Shown here piece after piece: positions 1 through 6,839 of a DNA stretch of 20,371 bases. The notes beneath the pieces are model-generated. The model was not told where the DNA came from, searched no databases, and saw only the letters and a program-made list of their open reading frames with translations. The position numbers were made by a program, and so were the translations under genes. Position 1 is the first letter of the stretch; each line of letters starts with the position of its first letter. The stretch is from Candidatus Levyibacteriota bacterium (GTDB taxonomy: Bacteria > Patescibacteriota > Microgenomatia > Levybacterales > UBA12049): contig JAHFKE010000016.1 of NCBI GenBank assembly GCA_023245515.1, forward strand, positions 1-20,371, given 5' to 3'.

Positions 1-17
1 TTCATAATTCTTGCTTC

Positions 18-152
18 TTACTGGGGCTTCCATCCGCATAGCGGACAAGAGGTCAATTCTCCACGCTGGATACAAGCCACCTCTGTATCGCTCGCCTCCC
101 AACCGCAAGCTTTGCATTTGATTTTATAACAAGTAGTACAGGATTCTTCCAT
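18..152 (-). CDS. 44-aa double-CxxC zinc-ribbon protein (unknown function)
   Basis: Tiny cysteine-rich protein with seven Cys in 44 residues: C5, C8, C13, C16, C27, C36 and C39. They form CxxC pairs, two of them followed by Gly-Trp (CKACGW and CPLCGW), the look of a rubredoxin-like or zinc-ribbon fold. I chose the ATG at 152 because it lies 7 nt after the stop of the 455-aa gene and an AGGA purine stretch precedes it. The longer frame opening at 209 would overlap that gene by about 50 bp. It is the third gene of the transcript that begins at the cobalamin riboswitch, so it is probably co-regulated with pduO. A function in metal binding, redox or nucleic-acid contact is possible; none is shown by sequence alone. 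I do not recognise the family. Confidence 0.6.
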   Translation of the reverse strand: MEESCTTCYKIKCKACGWEASDTEVACIQRGELTSCPLCGWKPQ

Positions 153-159
153 ACATTTC

Positions 160-1527
160 CTAACATTTATACGGAGCGGAACAACCGTTTGGACACTTGA
201 TCCTCCCATCTTCTATCGTTGCGACAATATTCATCGCACCGCATTGAGGACAACTCTTACACTTCAGAGTCTTTTTAGTCTCCCCGCCGACGATAACCCC
301 CATCCTCTCGCCCCCTATCGAATCAACAGGAATGAACCTGCTGCCGCCACCTGCACAGCCGGGCCGTGCTGCTACAGCTTCCAAAATATCACCAAACGAG
401 CCGTTGTTATCATCTGGCTTATACCAAATTTCAGGACCCATATCTTTACTGTTACCCTCTTCTTTGTAGAAGAGTTGTGACATTCTTAAAATCGTCGCAG
501 CAATCGCTTTTTGCAAATCCAAAGCTGAATGATCACCCTCCAGGCAAAATGCTTCAAAATCAGCGATTGCCTGCTGGGTCTTTTGATTGAAATCATATAG
601 CTTGCTGGCTTCTCTCACATCTTTATGGACAGTCTCCCAACCTGTCTGCTCAAAAGTTTCGCTGTTTTCAAATGCATGACTTGGCCTGACTGTTTCTAAA
701 ATACCAACGACGTCGGAAGCATTTCTCACCTTACCATGCTCTCCGGGCTTAATTTTTGCAACAGCTTTGACATAGTCCTCCACCGAATCTGTGGGACTGA
801 GCATTTTGCCAGTAAGTTGATAAATCGCCTCACGACTCTCGCGAAGCGTAAAGTCTGTCTTCAGAGTCAAATTCTCAACTCTGTCTCCATCTTTTTGCAT
901 AATAAAAAAATATGAGTCAGGGTACCTAATTGCTTCCCCATCATCAGTTTCAAGATCAGTATCGCCTTTAGGGCTTGCCATAATAGCAATTGAGCCGTCG
1001 GGAGTTTTATCAGATAGGAAAAATTCCTTCATTGCCTCAAGTGAGTCCTTTACAGAACCACCCCGCTCTTGATCTGATGTGGTCTCTAAAATATCCTTAT
1101 TGTCATACTGAAGATTTTCAAGCCTCGTAGGATTACTAGCACTTTTCTCATATCTACAAGGATAAACAAGATGTTCAGATAGATACTCAAGCTTAAATCC
1201 GATAAGATCCTGCTTAGTCTGCTGCGTCCACTTCGCGACTGCATTTTTGTCATAAGGATTTTCTAAAAGAGACATTTGCTTCTTCATACTAAAGCCAATT
1301 GACTTGGCTTCGTCCTTGGTTCGCAAGTTATACCAATCCTTTGCTAAGCCTTTCTCTTCCCAATTCTTATCAAAACTTGAGATCAAACGACCCAAACTAC
1401 TACTTTCTCGTGGCTGCTCAAGAACTCTCATCTTGTCTCCATACTTCCCACGAAAATTTGCTACCTTTGAGCTTAACTCAACTTGTGGTTGATAAAATGA
1501 TACTGTAGCTAGATCCGGTGTCCTCAT
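160..1527 (-). CDS. Unrecognised 455-aa protein with C-terminal zinc ribbon, in the B12-riboswitch operon
   Basis: A soluble-looking protein with no signal peptide or membrane segment. The N-terminal ~170 residues are mixed-charge and probably helical. A segment around residues 175-235 (IAIMASPKGD, then YPDSYFFIMQKDGD) looks like a compact beta-rich core. The C-terminus ends in a cysteine-rich module, CKSCPQCG followed by CPNGC and a last-residue Cys, typical of a zinc ribbon. The start ATG at 1527 lies one base after the pduO stop codon (TAG-T-ATG), so translation is probably coupled to pduO. The 44-aa zinc-ribbon gene follows 7 bp downstream. Position under the cobalamin riboswitch suggests a link to cobalamin handling or to the B12-dependent reductase upstream, but this is inference from context only. 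I do not recognise the family; it could be a lineage-restricted protein that merely shares the transcript. Confidence 0.85.
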   Translation of the reverse strand: MRTPDLATVSFYQPQVELSSKVANFRGKYGDKMRVLEQPRESSSLGRLISSFDKNWEEKGLAKDWYNLRTKDEAKSIGFSMKKQMSLLENPYDKNAVAKWTQQTKQDLIGFKLEYLSEHLVYPCRYEKSASNPTRLENLQYDNKDILETTSDQERGGSVKDSLEAMKEFFLSDKTPDGSIAIMASPKGDTDLETDDGEAIRYPDSYFFIMQKDGDRVENLTLKTDFTLRESREAIYQLTGKMLSPTDSVEDYVKAVAKIKPGEHGKVRNASDVVGILETVRPSHAFENSETFEQTGWETVHKDVREASKLYDFNQKTQQAIADFEAFCLEGDHSALDLQKAIAATILRMSQLFYKEEGNSKDMGPEIWYKPDDNNGSFGDILEAVAARPGCAGGGSRFIPVDSIGGERMGVIVGGETKKTLKCKSCPQCGAMNIVATIEDGRIKCPNGCSAPYKC

Positions 1528-1528
1528 A

Positions 1529-2068
1529 CTACTTCTTCCTCCATTTCAATTCCTTCTTTTTCTCAACGTGATTTGCAAATCGCGCCATGGTAAAAAACAA
1601 GTCAGATAACCGGTTTATGTAGATAACGATTCCTTGGTCTATATCTTCTTCTTGCATCAGGGCTACAAGCTTCCTTTCAACACGTCTTGCAATCGTTCTG
1701 CAAACATGGAGGCTTGAGCCTGCCCTACCCCCACCGGGCAGAATAAAATTCTTTAATTCAGGTAGTTTAGTCGTCATGCTATCAATGAGTAGCTCAAAGT
1801 CTTTCGGGCGTTTCTCAAGCCCAATCACGGGCATCGCATGAGGCGTTGCCAACGCTGATCCAATGTCCAGCAAATCATTTTGAATCATCTCCAACTCGCC
1901 CTTGAGGTGAGAGTTGAGAGACGAGAGTTGAGAGATGGAGAAGCCAATAGCGCTATTGAGTTCATCGACGGTTCCATAGGCATCTACACGCATATGCGAC
2001 TTAAGCACTCTCGTACCGTCAAATAACGATGTCTTTCCTTTGTCCCCTGTTCGTGTATAAATTGGCAT
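1529..2068 (-). CDS. pduO: ATP:cob(I)alamin adenosyltransferase, PduO type
   Basis: Transfers the 5'-deoxyadenosyl group of ATP to cob(I)alamin, making adenosylcobalamin, in the cytoplasm. Family marks are clear: the N-terminal ATP-binding TRTGDKGKTSL (residues 5-15), RVDAYGTVDELNS (about 27-39), the LPGGGRAGSSLH segment and the CRTIARRVERK helix. Length (179 aa) is normal for a stand-alone PduO-type enzyme. The start ATG at 2068 opens directly into the conserved N-terminus; no good Shine-Dalgarno precedes it and small hairpins lie just upstream. The gene sits behind a cobalamin riboswitch with an intrinsic terminator and downstream of nrdJ, whose enzyme needs this very cofactor. Feedback repression by adenosylcobalamin is therefore the natural reading. 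It is followed 1 bp later by the 455-aa unknown gene. Confidence 0.96.
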   Translation of the reverse strand: MPIYTRTGDKGKTSLFDGTRVLKSHMRVDAYGTVDELNSAIGFSISQLSSLNSHLKGELEMIQNDLLDIGSALATPHAMPVIGLEKRPKDFELLIDSMTTKLPELKNFILPGGGRAGSSLHVCRTIARRVERKLVALMQEEDIDQGIVIYINRLSDLFFTMARFANHVEKKKELKWRKK

Positions 2069-2075
2069 ATGTAGT

Positions 2076-2120
2076 TGTGCTAGCGCACACTATGATTGGA
2101 CAAAATTGCCGTGTCCAATC
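2076..2120 (-). other. Two stem-loops between riboswitch terminator and pduO start
   Basis: Positions 2094-2102 and 2112-2120 form a perfect 9-bp stem (GATTGGACA paired with TGTCCAATC). Positions 2076-2089 form a smaller 5-bp stem (TGTGC/GCACA) ending about 8 nt before the pduO start codon. No U-tract follows, so they do not look like terminators. They may affect ribosome access, or the larger stem may shield the mRNA end. Seen directly; the role is inference. Confidence 0.4.
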
Positions 2121-2124
2121 ACAT

Positions 2125-2155
2125 AAAAAAATCCCCCTCGGTTGCACCGAGAAGG
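2125..2155 (-). terminator. Intrinsic terminator of the cobalamin riboswitch
   Basis: In the minus-strand RNA a 10-bp stem (CCUUCUCGGU with ACCGAGGGGG, including two G-U pairs) closes a 3-nt loop and is followed by A and seven U residues. It lies 57 nt upstream of pduO and about 100 nt downstream of the riboswitch core, the usual place for an expression platform. A CCGAG at 2241-2245 (minus-strand sense) could pair with the CUCGG of the terminator 5' arm as a short antiterminator; that pairing is only 5 bp and is speculative. Confidence 0.85.
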
Positions 2156-2161
2156 ACCACA

Positions 2162-2240
2162 AGTAACATAACAACACGTTACTCAAAACTTCCTGCCAAG
2201 CACAAGTCTGCGCCTGGCCAGGTACCGTCTGGTACCCTGG
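2162..2240 (-). other. Hairpin series of the riboswitch expression platform
   Basis: Between aptamer core and terminator the minus-strand RNA can form three consecutive stem-loops. Positions 2218-2240 pair CCAGG-GUACC with GGUACCUGG around an AGAC loop, with one bulge. Positions 2195-2218 form a 10-bp stem with a GACU loop. Positions 2162-2183 pair AGUAAC with GUUACU. In cobalamin riboswitches a hairpin just 3' of the core normally carries the loop that kisses loop L5; one of the first two stems probably plays that part. I could not decide which. Confidence 0.5.
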
Positions 2241-2254
2241 CTCGGGAACTAGTA

Positions 2255-2325
2255 CAATATAAAGTTTTCTGACTATAACAGTTGCGGCACAGCCACGGAT
2301 TTTCACCGTGATTACCTTTATATTG
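2255..2325 (-). promoter_or_regulatory. Compact cobalamin (adenosylcobalamin) riboswitch core
   Basis: Read on the minus strand, a perfect 10-bp closing stem (CAAUAUAAAG at 2325-2316 with CUUUAUAUUG at 2264-2255) encloses the conserved cobalamin-riboswitch core. In order it contains GGUAAU, CGGUGAAAAUCCG, then GCCGCAACUGU and an AGUCAGAAAAC B12-box-like segment. Only a few bases separate CAACUGU from the AGUCAG box, where classical class I riboswitches carry a large P7-P11 arm, so this is a reduced form; compact variants are known. It precedes a terminator and pduO. No clear promoter lies between nrdJ and the riboswitch, so the RNA may come by read-through from nrdR-nrdJ, letting cofactor level cut off only the distal genes. 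Confidence 0.88.
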
Positions 2326-2359
2326 AATTTAAACTTTTAATTTTTAACTTTTTGCGCTC

Positions 2360-4786
2360 TTAGCATTCGCTGTATCCACAGCTGTAGCATTTCTTACAAC
2401 CTTCTTCATAAGCGAATGATCCCGTTCCGCACTCAGGGCAAATATCAAAAAGGCTGGTCGAAGAAGACGACACAGACGCCGTAACCGAGAGAGAGAGTTG
2501 ATTTACAACAGGCATCTCTACATCTGCTGCAACAGGACTTAGCTGAACTTTGGCTATACCATTCGTGTGTCCATTGGTGACCTGTTCTGCATCGGGCAAT
2601 ATCGTCTTATCCTCAACCTTACCGTTAACGCGGAAGTCAAAGTGTCTGGCCATAACTTTCGCTATCGCATCAGGAAGCGACCTTACTCTGTTCTCGCCAA
2701 ATCCGATGCTCCTACTACCGCCGATGCCTGTCAGCTCAGAGACGATCTCGCGTATTCTCTCCCGTGCAGGAACTGGACTGTAAATACGAAGGACGAAAGA
2801 TATCATGCGTCCGAGCGCGTCAGCCAGGGCCATAAGATCAGAGCCGCTCTTGCCGTGATTGATAAAGACTTCGAAAGCATTCCCCTTCTCGTCCTCGTTC
2901 ATCGTAATGTATAATTTACCGCTTGGACTATCTGCTTTATACGTAACACCGGTTAGCATCATAGGGCGTGGCATTCTCGGCGTAACAGGAACTACAGGCT
3001 TTTCCTCAACAGCAACTTCAGGCTTCTTCTCTTCGCGCTGTAAGACACCCATTCTAGATCCGTCACGGAAGTACGTAACTCCCTTAAGACCCATGTCGTA
3101 TGACATCATATAAAGCCTCTTTACGTCATCAACCGTGTGCTCATTGGGGGCGTTAACCGTCTTTGAGATCGATGAATCAATATATTCCTGAGCAATTGCC
3201 TGAATTTTTACATGATCTTCAGGAGTTAGGTCATTTGCAGAAACAAAGTAATCGGGCCGTTCCACTTCAGGATGTGCCTCCTTCCATTCACCATACAAAG
3301 AGTGATAGACCATCTGTTTACCCAGACGACCATTGTGGGAATATTCAAATTCATACACAGGCTCAACGCCACTTGAAACACCTGCTATCAGACTGGTCGT
3401 GCCTGTTGGAGCGATGGTAAGGAGAACTGCGTTTCTGATCCCCTGCTTATAGATTTTCTCACGAATTGTCTTTGGCAACGCCTTAATGTGATATCCTTTT
3501 TGATACTGATCTCGATCATACTTAGGGAATGAGCCCTTCTCTTTGGCGATATCTGCTGAGGCAATATACGAGTTGTCACGAAGCGTTTCAAAGATCTTCT
3601 TTGAGATCTTTTCTGATTCTTCAGAACCATAGCGAACCTTCATCTTGATAAACGTGTCAGCAATACCCATGATGCCAAGACCTGTTCTGCGAATATCTTT
3701 GGCTACTTTCTCGTTCTTATCAAAGAAGTAGTGAGTGTCATCGATAACATTGTCCAAAAAGCGCATCGCGATTTGTACATCTTTACCAAAGGCCTCATAG
3801 TCAAACACTCCTCCCTTATCGTTCTTCAAATCATCCCCTCGTACGTACGCTGCAAGGTTCATAGCCCCCAAGTTGCAAACTGCCCATGCACCAAGAGGCT
3901 GTTCGCCGCAAGGATTTGTCGCAAGAAGCTTTTCGAAGTACCATGTGTTAGATCTTTTGTTCGAGCGGTCAAGAAAGTGAAGTCCTGGCTCGGCACTTCT
4001 CCATGCAGCTTCACAGATCAGATTCCAAAGATAGGAAGCCTTAACAGTCTTGTACGTCTTTACCTTCCCGCCAAGAGCCTTCCAGCCGTGAATATCCCCA
4101 TCCCACTTTGCATCATACTTGGGGTCATCAAGATCAGGATAGATCAAGTCCCAATCGGCATCAGCCTTGACTGCTTCCATGAAGTCATCGGAAACACAGA
4201 CAGAGAGATTGGCTCCGTTGATCTTGGTGAGATCCTGCTTAACAGTAATGAACTCTTCAATATCAGGATGCCAGTCATGAAGCATGAGCATGAGCGCTCC
4301 ACGGCGGCTTCCGCCCTGCTGGACGATATCTTTTGTCGCAAGTGAGTAGAGCTCGGCCCAATTCATAGGACCTGAGGAGAAGCCATTTACCTTCTTAACG
4401 CGTGCACCTCGAGGACGAAGACCTGAGAGATTAAGCCCTACTCCACCACCATGAGCCATGATCTCAATCATCTGAGTAAGATTCTCCATAATTCCACCCC
4501 TGGAGTCAGGAGGATTAGGAATAACAAAACAATTAAAGTAGGTGACATCAAAACCGGTACCCGCACCTGCGAGAATACGGCCACCAGGAAGGAACTTGAA
4601 GCCCTCCATAACACCATAGAACTTCTCTTCCCATTCTTTTTGGTTGGCTTTTTTCTCAACACCTGCGATCCCCTTAGCAACGCGTCTCCACATTTCCTCA
4701 GGTGTACTCTCAAGCGGTGCGCCCTCTTTATCCTTAAGAGAGTAGCGATCTAAAAATACTTTATTTCTTATACCATCAAGTTTCAT
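2360..4786 (-). CDS. nrdJ: Class II (adenosylcobalamin-dependent) ribonucleoside reductase
   Basis: Reduces ribonucleotides to deoxyribonucleotides using a thiyl radical generated from adenosylcobalamin; works with or without oxygen. At 808 aa it has the expected parts: the first redox cysteine in YFNCFVI (C86), the active-site loop NPCGEQPLG with C293 (thiyl) and E295, the second redox cysteine C304 in WAVCNLGAMN, and the APTGTTS phosphate loop further on. After a TSCPD-like region (about residues 625-725) and a Ser-rich linker comes a cysteine-rich tail with C783, C786, C797, C800, C803 and C808. This is the swinging-tail/zinc-type end of B12-dependent reductases. No N-terminal ATP-cone is seen. 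The start ATG overlaps the nrdR stop (ATGA), indicating coupling. The cofactor enzyme pduO lies downstream behind a riboswitch. Confidence 0.98.
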   Translation of the reverse strand: MKLDGIRNKVFLDRYSLKDKEGAPLESTPEEMWRRVAKGIAGVEKKANQKEWEEKFYGVMEGFKFLPGGRILAGAGTGFDVTYFNCFVIPNPPDSRGGIMENLTQMIEIMAHGGGVGLNLSGLRPRGARVKKVNGFSSGPMNWAELYSLATKDIVQQGGSRRGALMLMLHDWHPDIEEFITVKQDLTKINGANLSVCVSDDFMEAVKADADWDLIYPDLDDPKYDAKWDGDIHGWKALGGKVKTYKTVKASYLWNLICEAAWRSAEPGLHFLDRSNKRSNTWYFEKLLATNPCGEQPLGAWAVCNLGAMNLAAYVRGDDLKNDKGGVFDYEAFGKDVQIAMRFLDNVIDDTHYFFDKNEKVAKDIRRTGLGIMGIADTFIKMKVRYGSEESEKISKKIFETLRDNSYIASADIAKEKGSFPKYDRDQYQKGYHIKALPKTIREKIYKQGIRNAVLLTIAPTGTTSLIAGVSSGVEPVYEFEYSHNGRLGKQMVYHSLYGEWKEAHPEVERPDYFVSANDLTPEDHVKIQAIAQEYIDSSISKTVNAPNEHTVDDVKRLYMMSYDMGLKGVTYFRDGSRMGVLQREEKKPEVAVEEKPVVPVTPRMPRPMMLTGVTYKADSPSGKLYITMNEDEKGNAFEVFINHGKSGSDLMALADALGRMISFVLRIYSPVPARERIREIVSELTGIGGSRSIGFGENRVRSLPDAIAKVMARHFDFRVNGKVEDKTILPDAEQVTNGHTNGIAKVQLSPVAADVEMPVVNQLSLSVTASVSSSSTSLFDICPECGTGSFAYEEGCKKCYSCGYSEC

Positions 4787-5247
4787 AATGTTTGCTTTCC
4801 TCTTACAAGTGTCTTTACTTCTTTCTCAAAATCTTCAACGTCGACAAAGCGCTTGAAGACACTGGCAAAGCGAATATAGGCCACCTTATCGAGTAATTTA
4901 AGCCTCTTTGCTATCATCTCGCCTATCAGCATACTCTCTACTTCTAGAGAGCCCATACCGCGTAACTCCTGCGTGATCTCTGTTGTTATCTTTTCTATAA
5001 CCTCAGCCGGTATGATTGTTTTTTCGCAAGCTTTCAACAGGCCCCTTTTTAGCTTATCTCTATTGAACTGCTCCCGTCTCCCATCTCTTTTGATAACGAT
5101 CAACTGCACATTCTCAACTCTTTCGTACGTTGTGAATCTTTTGCCGCATGTCAGACACGATCTCCTTCTTCTAATTGTGTCTAGGTCTTCGCTATCTCTT
5201 GTTTCAACAACCTCTGATTCTTTCTTACCGCAATAGGGACAGTGCAT
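4783..5247 (-). CDS. nrdR: Transcriptional repressor NrdR
   Basis: Nucleotide-sensing repressor of ribonucleotide reductase genes. The 154-aa length is typical. The N-terminus is the diagnostic zinc ribbon MHCPYCG with CLTCGKRFTTYERVE (C3, C6, C31, C34); the rest (about residues 49-139) is the ATP-cone that binds ATP/dATP, beginning with VIKRDGRREQFNRDKLKRGL. It overlaps nrdJ by 4 bp, so repressor and target form one operon. Two NrdR-box-like elements flank the predicted -10 hexamer upstream, consistent with autorepression. A GAAGG motif lies very close to the ATG, a weak Shine-Dalgarno. Confidence 0.97.
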   Translation of the reverse strand: MHCPYCGKKESEVVETRDSEDLDTIRRRRSCLTCGKRFTTYERVENVQLIVIKRDGRREQFNRDKLKRGLLKACEKTIIPAEVIEKITTEITQELRGMGSLEVESMLIGEMIAKRLKLLDKVAYIRFASVFKRFVDVEDFEKEVKTLVRGKQTL

Positions 5248-5260
5248 AACCTTCGAATAT

Positions 5261-5297
5261 CCAATTTCAAATTTCTAATGTCGAATTTCTAATCATT
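5261..5297. repeat. AT-rich dispersed repeat (TTTCTAAT family, 14-nt period)
   Basis: AATTTCTAATG at 5270 recurs as AATTTCTAATC at 5284, a 14-nt period, next to CCAATTTCAA. Related words occur in the gaps at 17879-17904 and 19081-19102. It lies in the predicted nrdR leader. The remainder of the 5248-5517 gap holds the nrdR promoter and, beyond about 5400, nothing else I recognise. Confidence 0.55.
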
Positions 5298-5345
5298 GAG
5301 TATTTAAAATTGGTACTTATTTGATATTTGTATCTTTGCACTCCT

Positions 5346-5361
5346 GCCTGTTATCTAGTGC
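5346..5361 (-). promoter_or_regulatory. Putative NrdR box 2
   Basis: A 16-bp element reading GCACTAGATAACAGGC on the minus strand. It matches the NrdR consensus ACACTATATATAGTGT at 9 of 16 positions, concentrated in the CACTA-ATA half. It is exactly 15 bp from box 1 (31 bp centre to centre), the spacing known for paired NrdR boxes. It would lie across or just after the predicted transcription start. Confidence 0.5.
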
Positions 5362-5368
5362 TGAAGAA

Positions 5369-5397
5369 ATGATATTGCACTACATCTGCTGTGTCAA
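5369..5397 (-). promoter_or_regulatory. Promoter of nrdR-nrdJ
   Basis: TTGACA (5397-5392), a 17-bp spacer and TATCAT (5374-5369): a perfect -35 and a one-mismatch -10 at ideal spacing on the minus strand. The predicted start is near 5362, leaving a leader of about 115 nt before nrdR that contains the AT-rich dispersed repeat. NrdR box 1 fills the spacer. Confidence 0.75.
5377..5392 (-). promoter_or_regulatory. Putative NrdR box 1
   Basis: A 16-bp element (plus strand GCACTACATCTGCTGT) matching the NrdR consensus at 11 of 16 positions. It lies between the -35 and -10 hexamers, so binding would block RNA polymerase directly. Confidence 0.55.
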
Positions 5398-5517
5398 CTA
5401 TACAGTTATATATCAAACTCAATCATCAGCTTCAGGAAGTATTTTCGTCTTAATTTTCCTCTTTTCTGAAAATCGGTGTTAATAAAAAGTATTTATTATT
5501 GGGCGAATGGGCTGGCT

Positions 5518-6087
5518 CTACGGAACTAATTGCTCTACCTTTTCACGTAATTTATCAAATCTTGCTTCTTCAGTCCCAATTTGATCTTTGCTCATTTTTG
5601 ATTTTTTCTTAATTTCACTTATGACTTCTTTGTATTTATGCGTTGCCAGCGTAAGTCTTTTGACAATGTCACCCGTGGGCATCCCCTCTTGCTTTGCCTC
5701 TTCAACTTCTTTTATCGCACCCTCAAGATAGTTAAGTGCTTTTGAAAGCGTAGACTGACCCAAATCTGTTCTGTTTTTAGCAAACAAAATCCTCGTTGCT
5801 TCGATCCTTTTATCCGCTTGAAGAAGATCAAGCTCAGCCTTTCTCAAAGAATTAGAAGTTAAAAAGCCCATTATCCTATCTCTTATTACTTTGAAAAAAT
5901 AGAAAGGACTATCAGGCAAGAGGCCTGGATAAGGAAGCGTGTATTCTACCGGTACGGCAGTAGGAGCCACTGAGGGCGCAGGAGTATCAGATATAGTAAG
6001 CTCCTGAGCATGCACTAAAGGTGAAAAGCCTGCAAAGAGGAGGACTGTCAAGATTATTATTGTTATTTTCTTAAATATCATCTGCAT
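5518..6087 (-). CDS. DUF5667-type exported protein
   Basis: A 189-aa protein with a clear signal peptide: basic start, hydrophobic IIILTVLLFAGFSPL, then cleavage near VHA-QE at about residue 27. A short Pro/Thr/Ser-rich linker follows, then YPGLLPDSPFYFFKVIRDR (about 53-71), the hallmark of the DUF5667 family common in CPR genomes. The rest is charged and helical. It is expected to act outside the cytoplasmic membrane; no function is known. It starts 35 bp after the kinase-like gene on the same strand and may share its transcript. A second ATG two codons later (MIFKK) is an alternative start; nothing in the sequence decides between them. Confidence 0.85.
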   Translation of the reverse strand: MQMIFKKITIIILTVLLFAGFSPLVHAQELTISDTPAPSVAPTAVPVEYTLPYPGLLPDSPFYFFKVIRDRIMGFLTSNSLRKAELDLLQADKRIEATRILFAKNRTDLGQSTLSKALNYLEGAIKEVEEAKQEGMPTGDIVKRLTLATHKYKEVISEIKKKSKMSKDQIGTEEARFDKLREKVEQLVP

Positions 6088-6122
6088 TAAAGACTGCGCA
6101 CGACTTCTATCGTTGGGATATA

Positions 6123-6734
6123 TTACTTCTTATGGCCTATCTTTTCAAGCACCATTTCCAGACTTTCTTCCTGATTATGAGAAAAAGTATTAACCACAAG
6201 ATCATAATACTCCTTCTTCCAATACACCCAACTACTATCCCCCTCTGCGTAGAGCCTTCGCCATTTAGCAAGATCGTTCTGCTCTCTCTCCAATACCTCT
6301 GCTTTTGCCTCCTCCATGGTCACCTGCTCACGATTAACAAGCCTATCGATGCGAATGGGGGGTTGATCAACACCATGCGCATCGTCACAAACCACAACGA
6401 CTTTAAAGACGTCGGAAAAACCCTGCGCACAAAACCCTGCCAGCTTACTTTCCAGAACAACATGGCTTTCTGTCTGAAGTATATGCTTCTGCTTTTCTTC
6501 AAATAAGACATCCTCTTCGTCCGGCCTAAGTTTGGTATCTTTGTTATCAACATTCATCCGCTTACGAATCGCTTCCCAAAAAATATCTCCTCCCTCAATG
6601 TGTCTCCAGCCCAGTTTTTTGGCGATATGCCTGGCAAGCGAAGTGGAACCGGCTCCGATTCTCCCCGAGACAGTAATAATTCTAATATTGGGAAGATCCG
6701 CGTCAAACGCAGCTGATGCAACAGGCGTATTCAT
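6123..6734 (-). CDS. Cytidylate kinase-like P-loop kinase (archaeal CMP-kinase type)
   Basis: Probably phosphorylates CMP/dCMP in pyrimidine nucleotide metabolism, in the cytoplasm. The 203-aa protein has an N-terminal P-loop IITVSGRIGAGSTSLARHIA (loop at 24-32), a nucleotide-binding segment EGGDIFWEAIRKRM, VVLESKLAGF resembling the CMP-binding VLEGRLAG of archaeal enzymes, a lid-like VNREQVTMEEAKAEVLERE stretch and YYDLVVNT near the end. One oddity: the usual P-loop lysine (GxxxxGK[ST]) is Ser30, as in some divergent members of this family, so activity and substrate need checking. A TATACT -10 at 6755-6750, 17 bp from ATGAAA, would give a leader of only about 8 nt. The first 15 residues precede the fold and may be optional. 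Confidence 0.82.
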   Translation of the reverse strand: MNTPVASAAFDADLPNIRIITVSGRIGAGSTSLARHIAKKLGWRHIEGGDIFWEAIRKRMNVDNKDTKLRPDEEDVLFEEKQKHILQTESHVVLESKLAGFCAQGFSDVFKVVVVCDDAHGVDQPPIRIDRLVNREQVTMEEAKAEVLEREQNDLAKWRRLYAEGDSSWVYWKKEYYDLVVNTFSHNQEESLEMVLEKIGHKK

Positions 6735-6749
6735 GAATAGTATCCAACA

Positions 6750-6778
6750 AGTATACTATAAAACTTTCAACTTTTCAT
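6750..6778 (-). promoter_or_regulatory. Promoter of the cytidylate kinase-like gene
   Basis: ATGAAA (about 6778-6773), 17-bp spacer and TATACT (6755-6750) on the minus strand, 15 bases before the ATG at 6734. It predicts an ~8-nt leader, too short for a Shine-Dalgarno. Confidence 0.5.
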
Positions 6779-6839
6779 ATATTAAGTTTCACCAAAATAC
6801 AGCGTATCTTTTTTTATGAGTATGGGGTCATAGAAGATC

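Noticed and set aside
1..17. Start of a further gene at the left edge (ATG at 5-3, minus strand)
   Set aside because: Only one or two codons are visible and they follow a repeat word; cannot be supported.
18..209. Longer 63-aa version of the small zinc-ribbon gene
   Set aside because: It would overlap the 455-aa gene by ~50 bp; the internal ATG at 152 follows that gene's stop by 7 nt with an AGGA nearby.
2019..2306. Open frame of 95 codons on the minus strand across the riboswitch
   Set aside because: It lies on structured RNA elements and overlaps the start of pduO; the translation has no protein-like features.
3731..4345. 204-codon plus-strand frame inside nrdJ
   Set aside because: Fully antisense to conserved NrdJ catalytic sequence; a shadow frame.
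5261..5297. CRISPR-like short repeats
   Set aside because: Units are 11-14 nt, imperfect and without unique spacers or cas genes.
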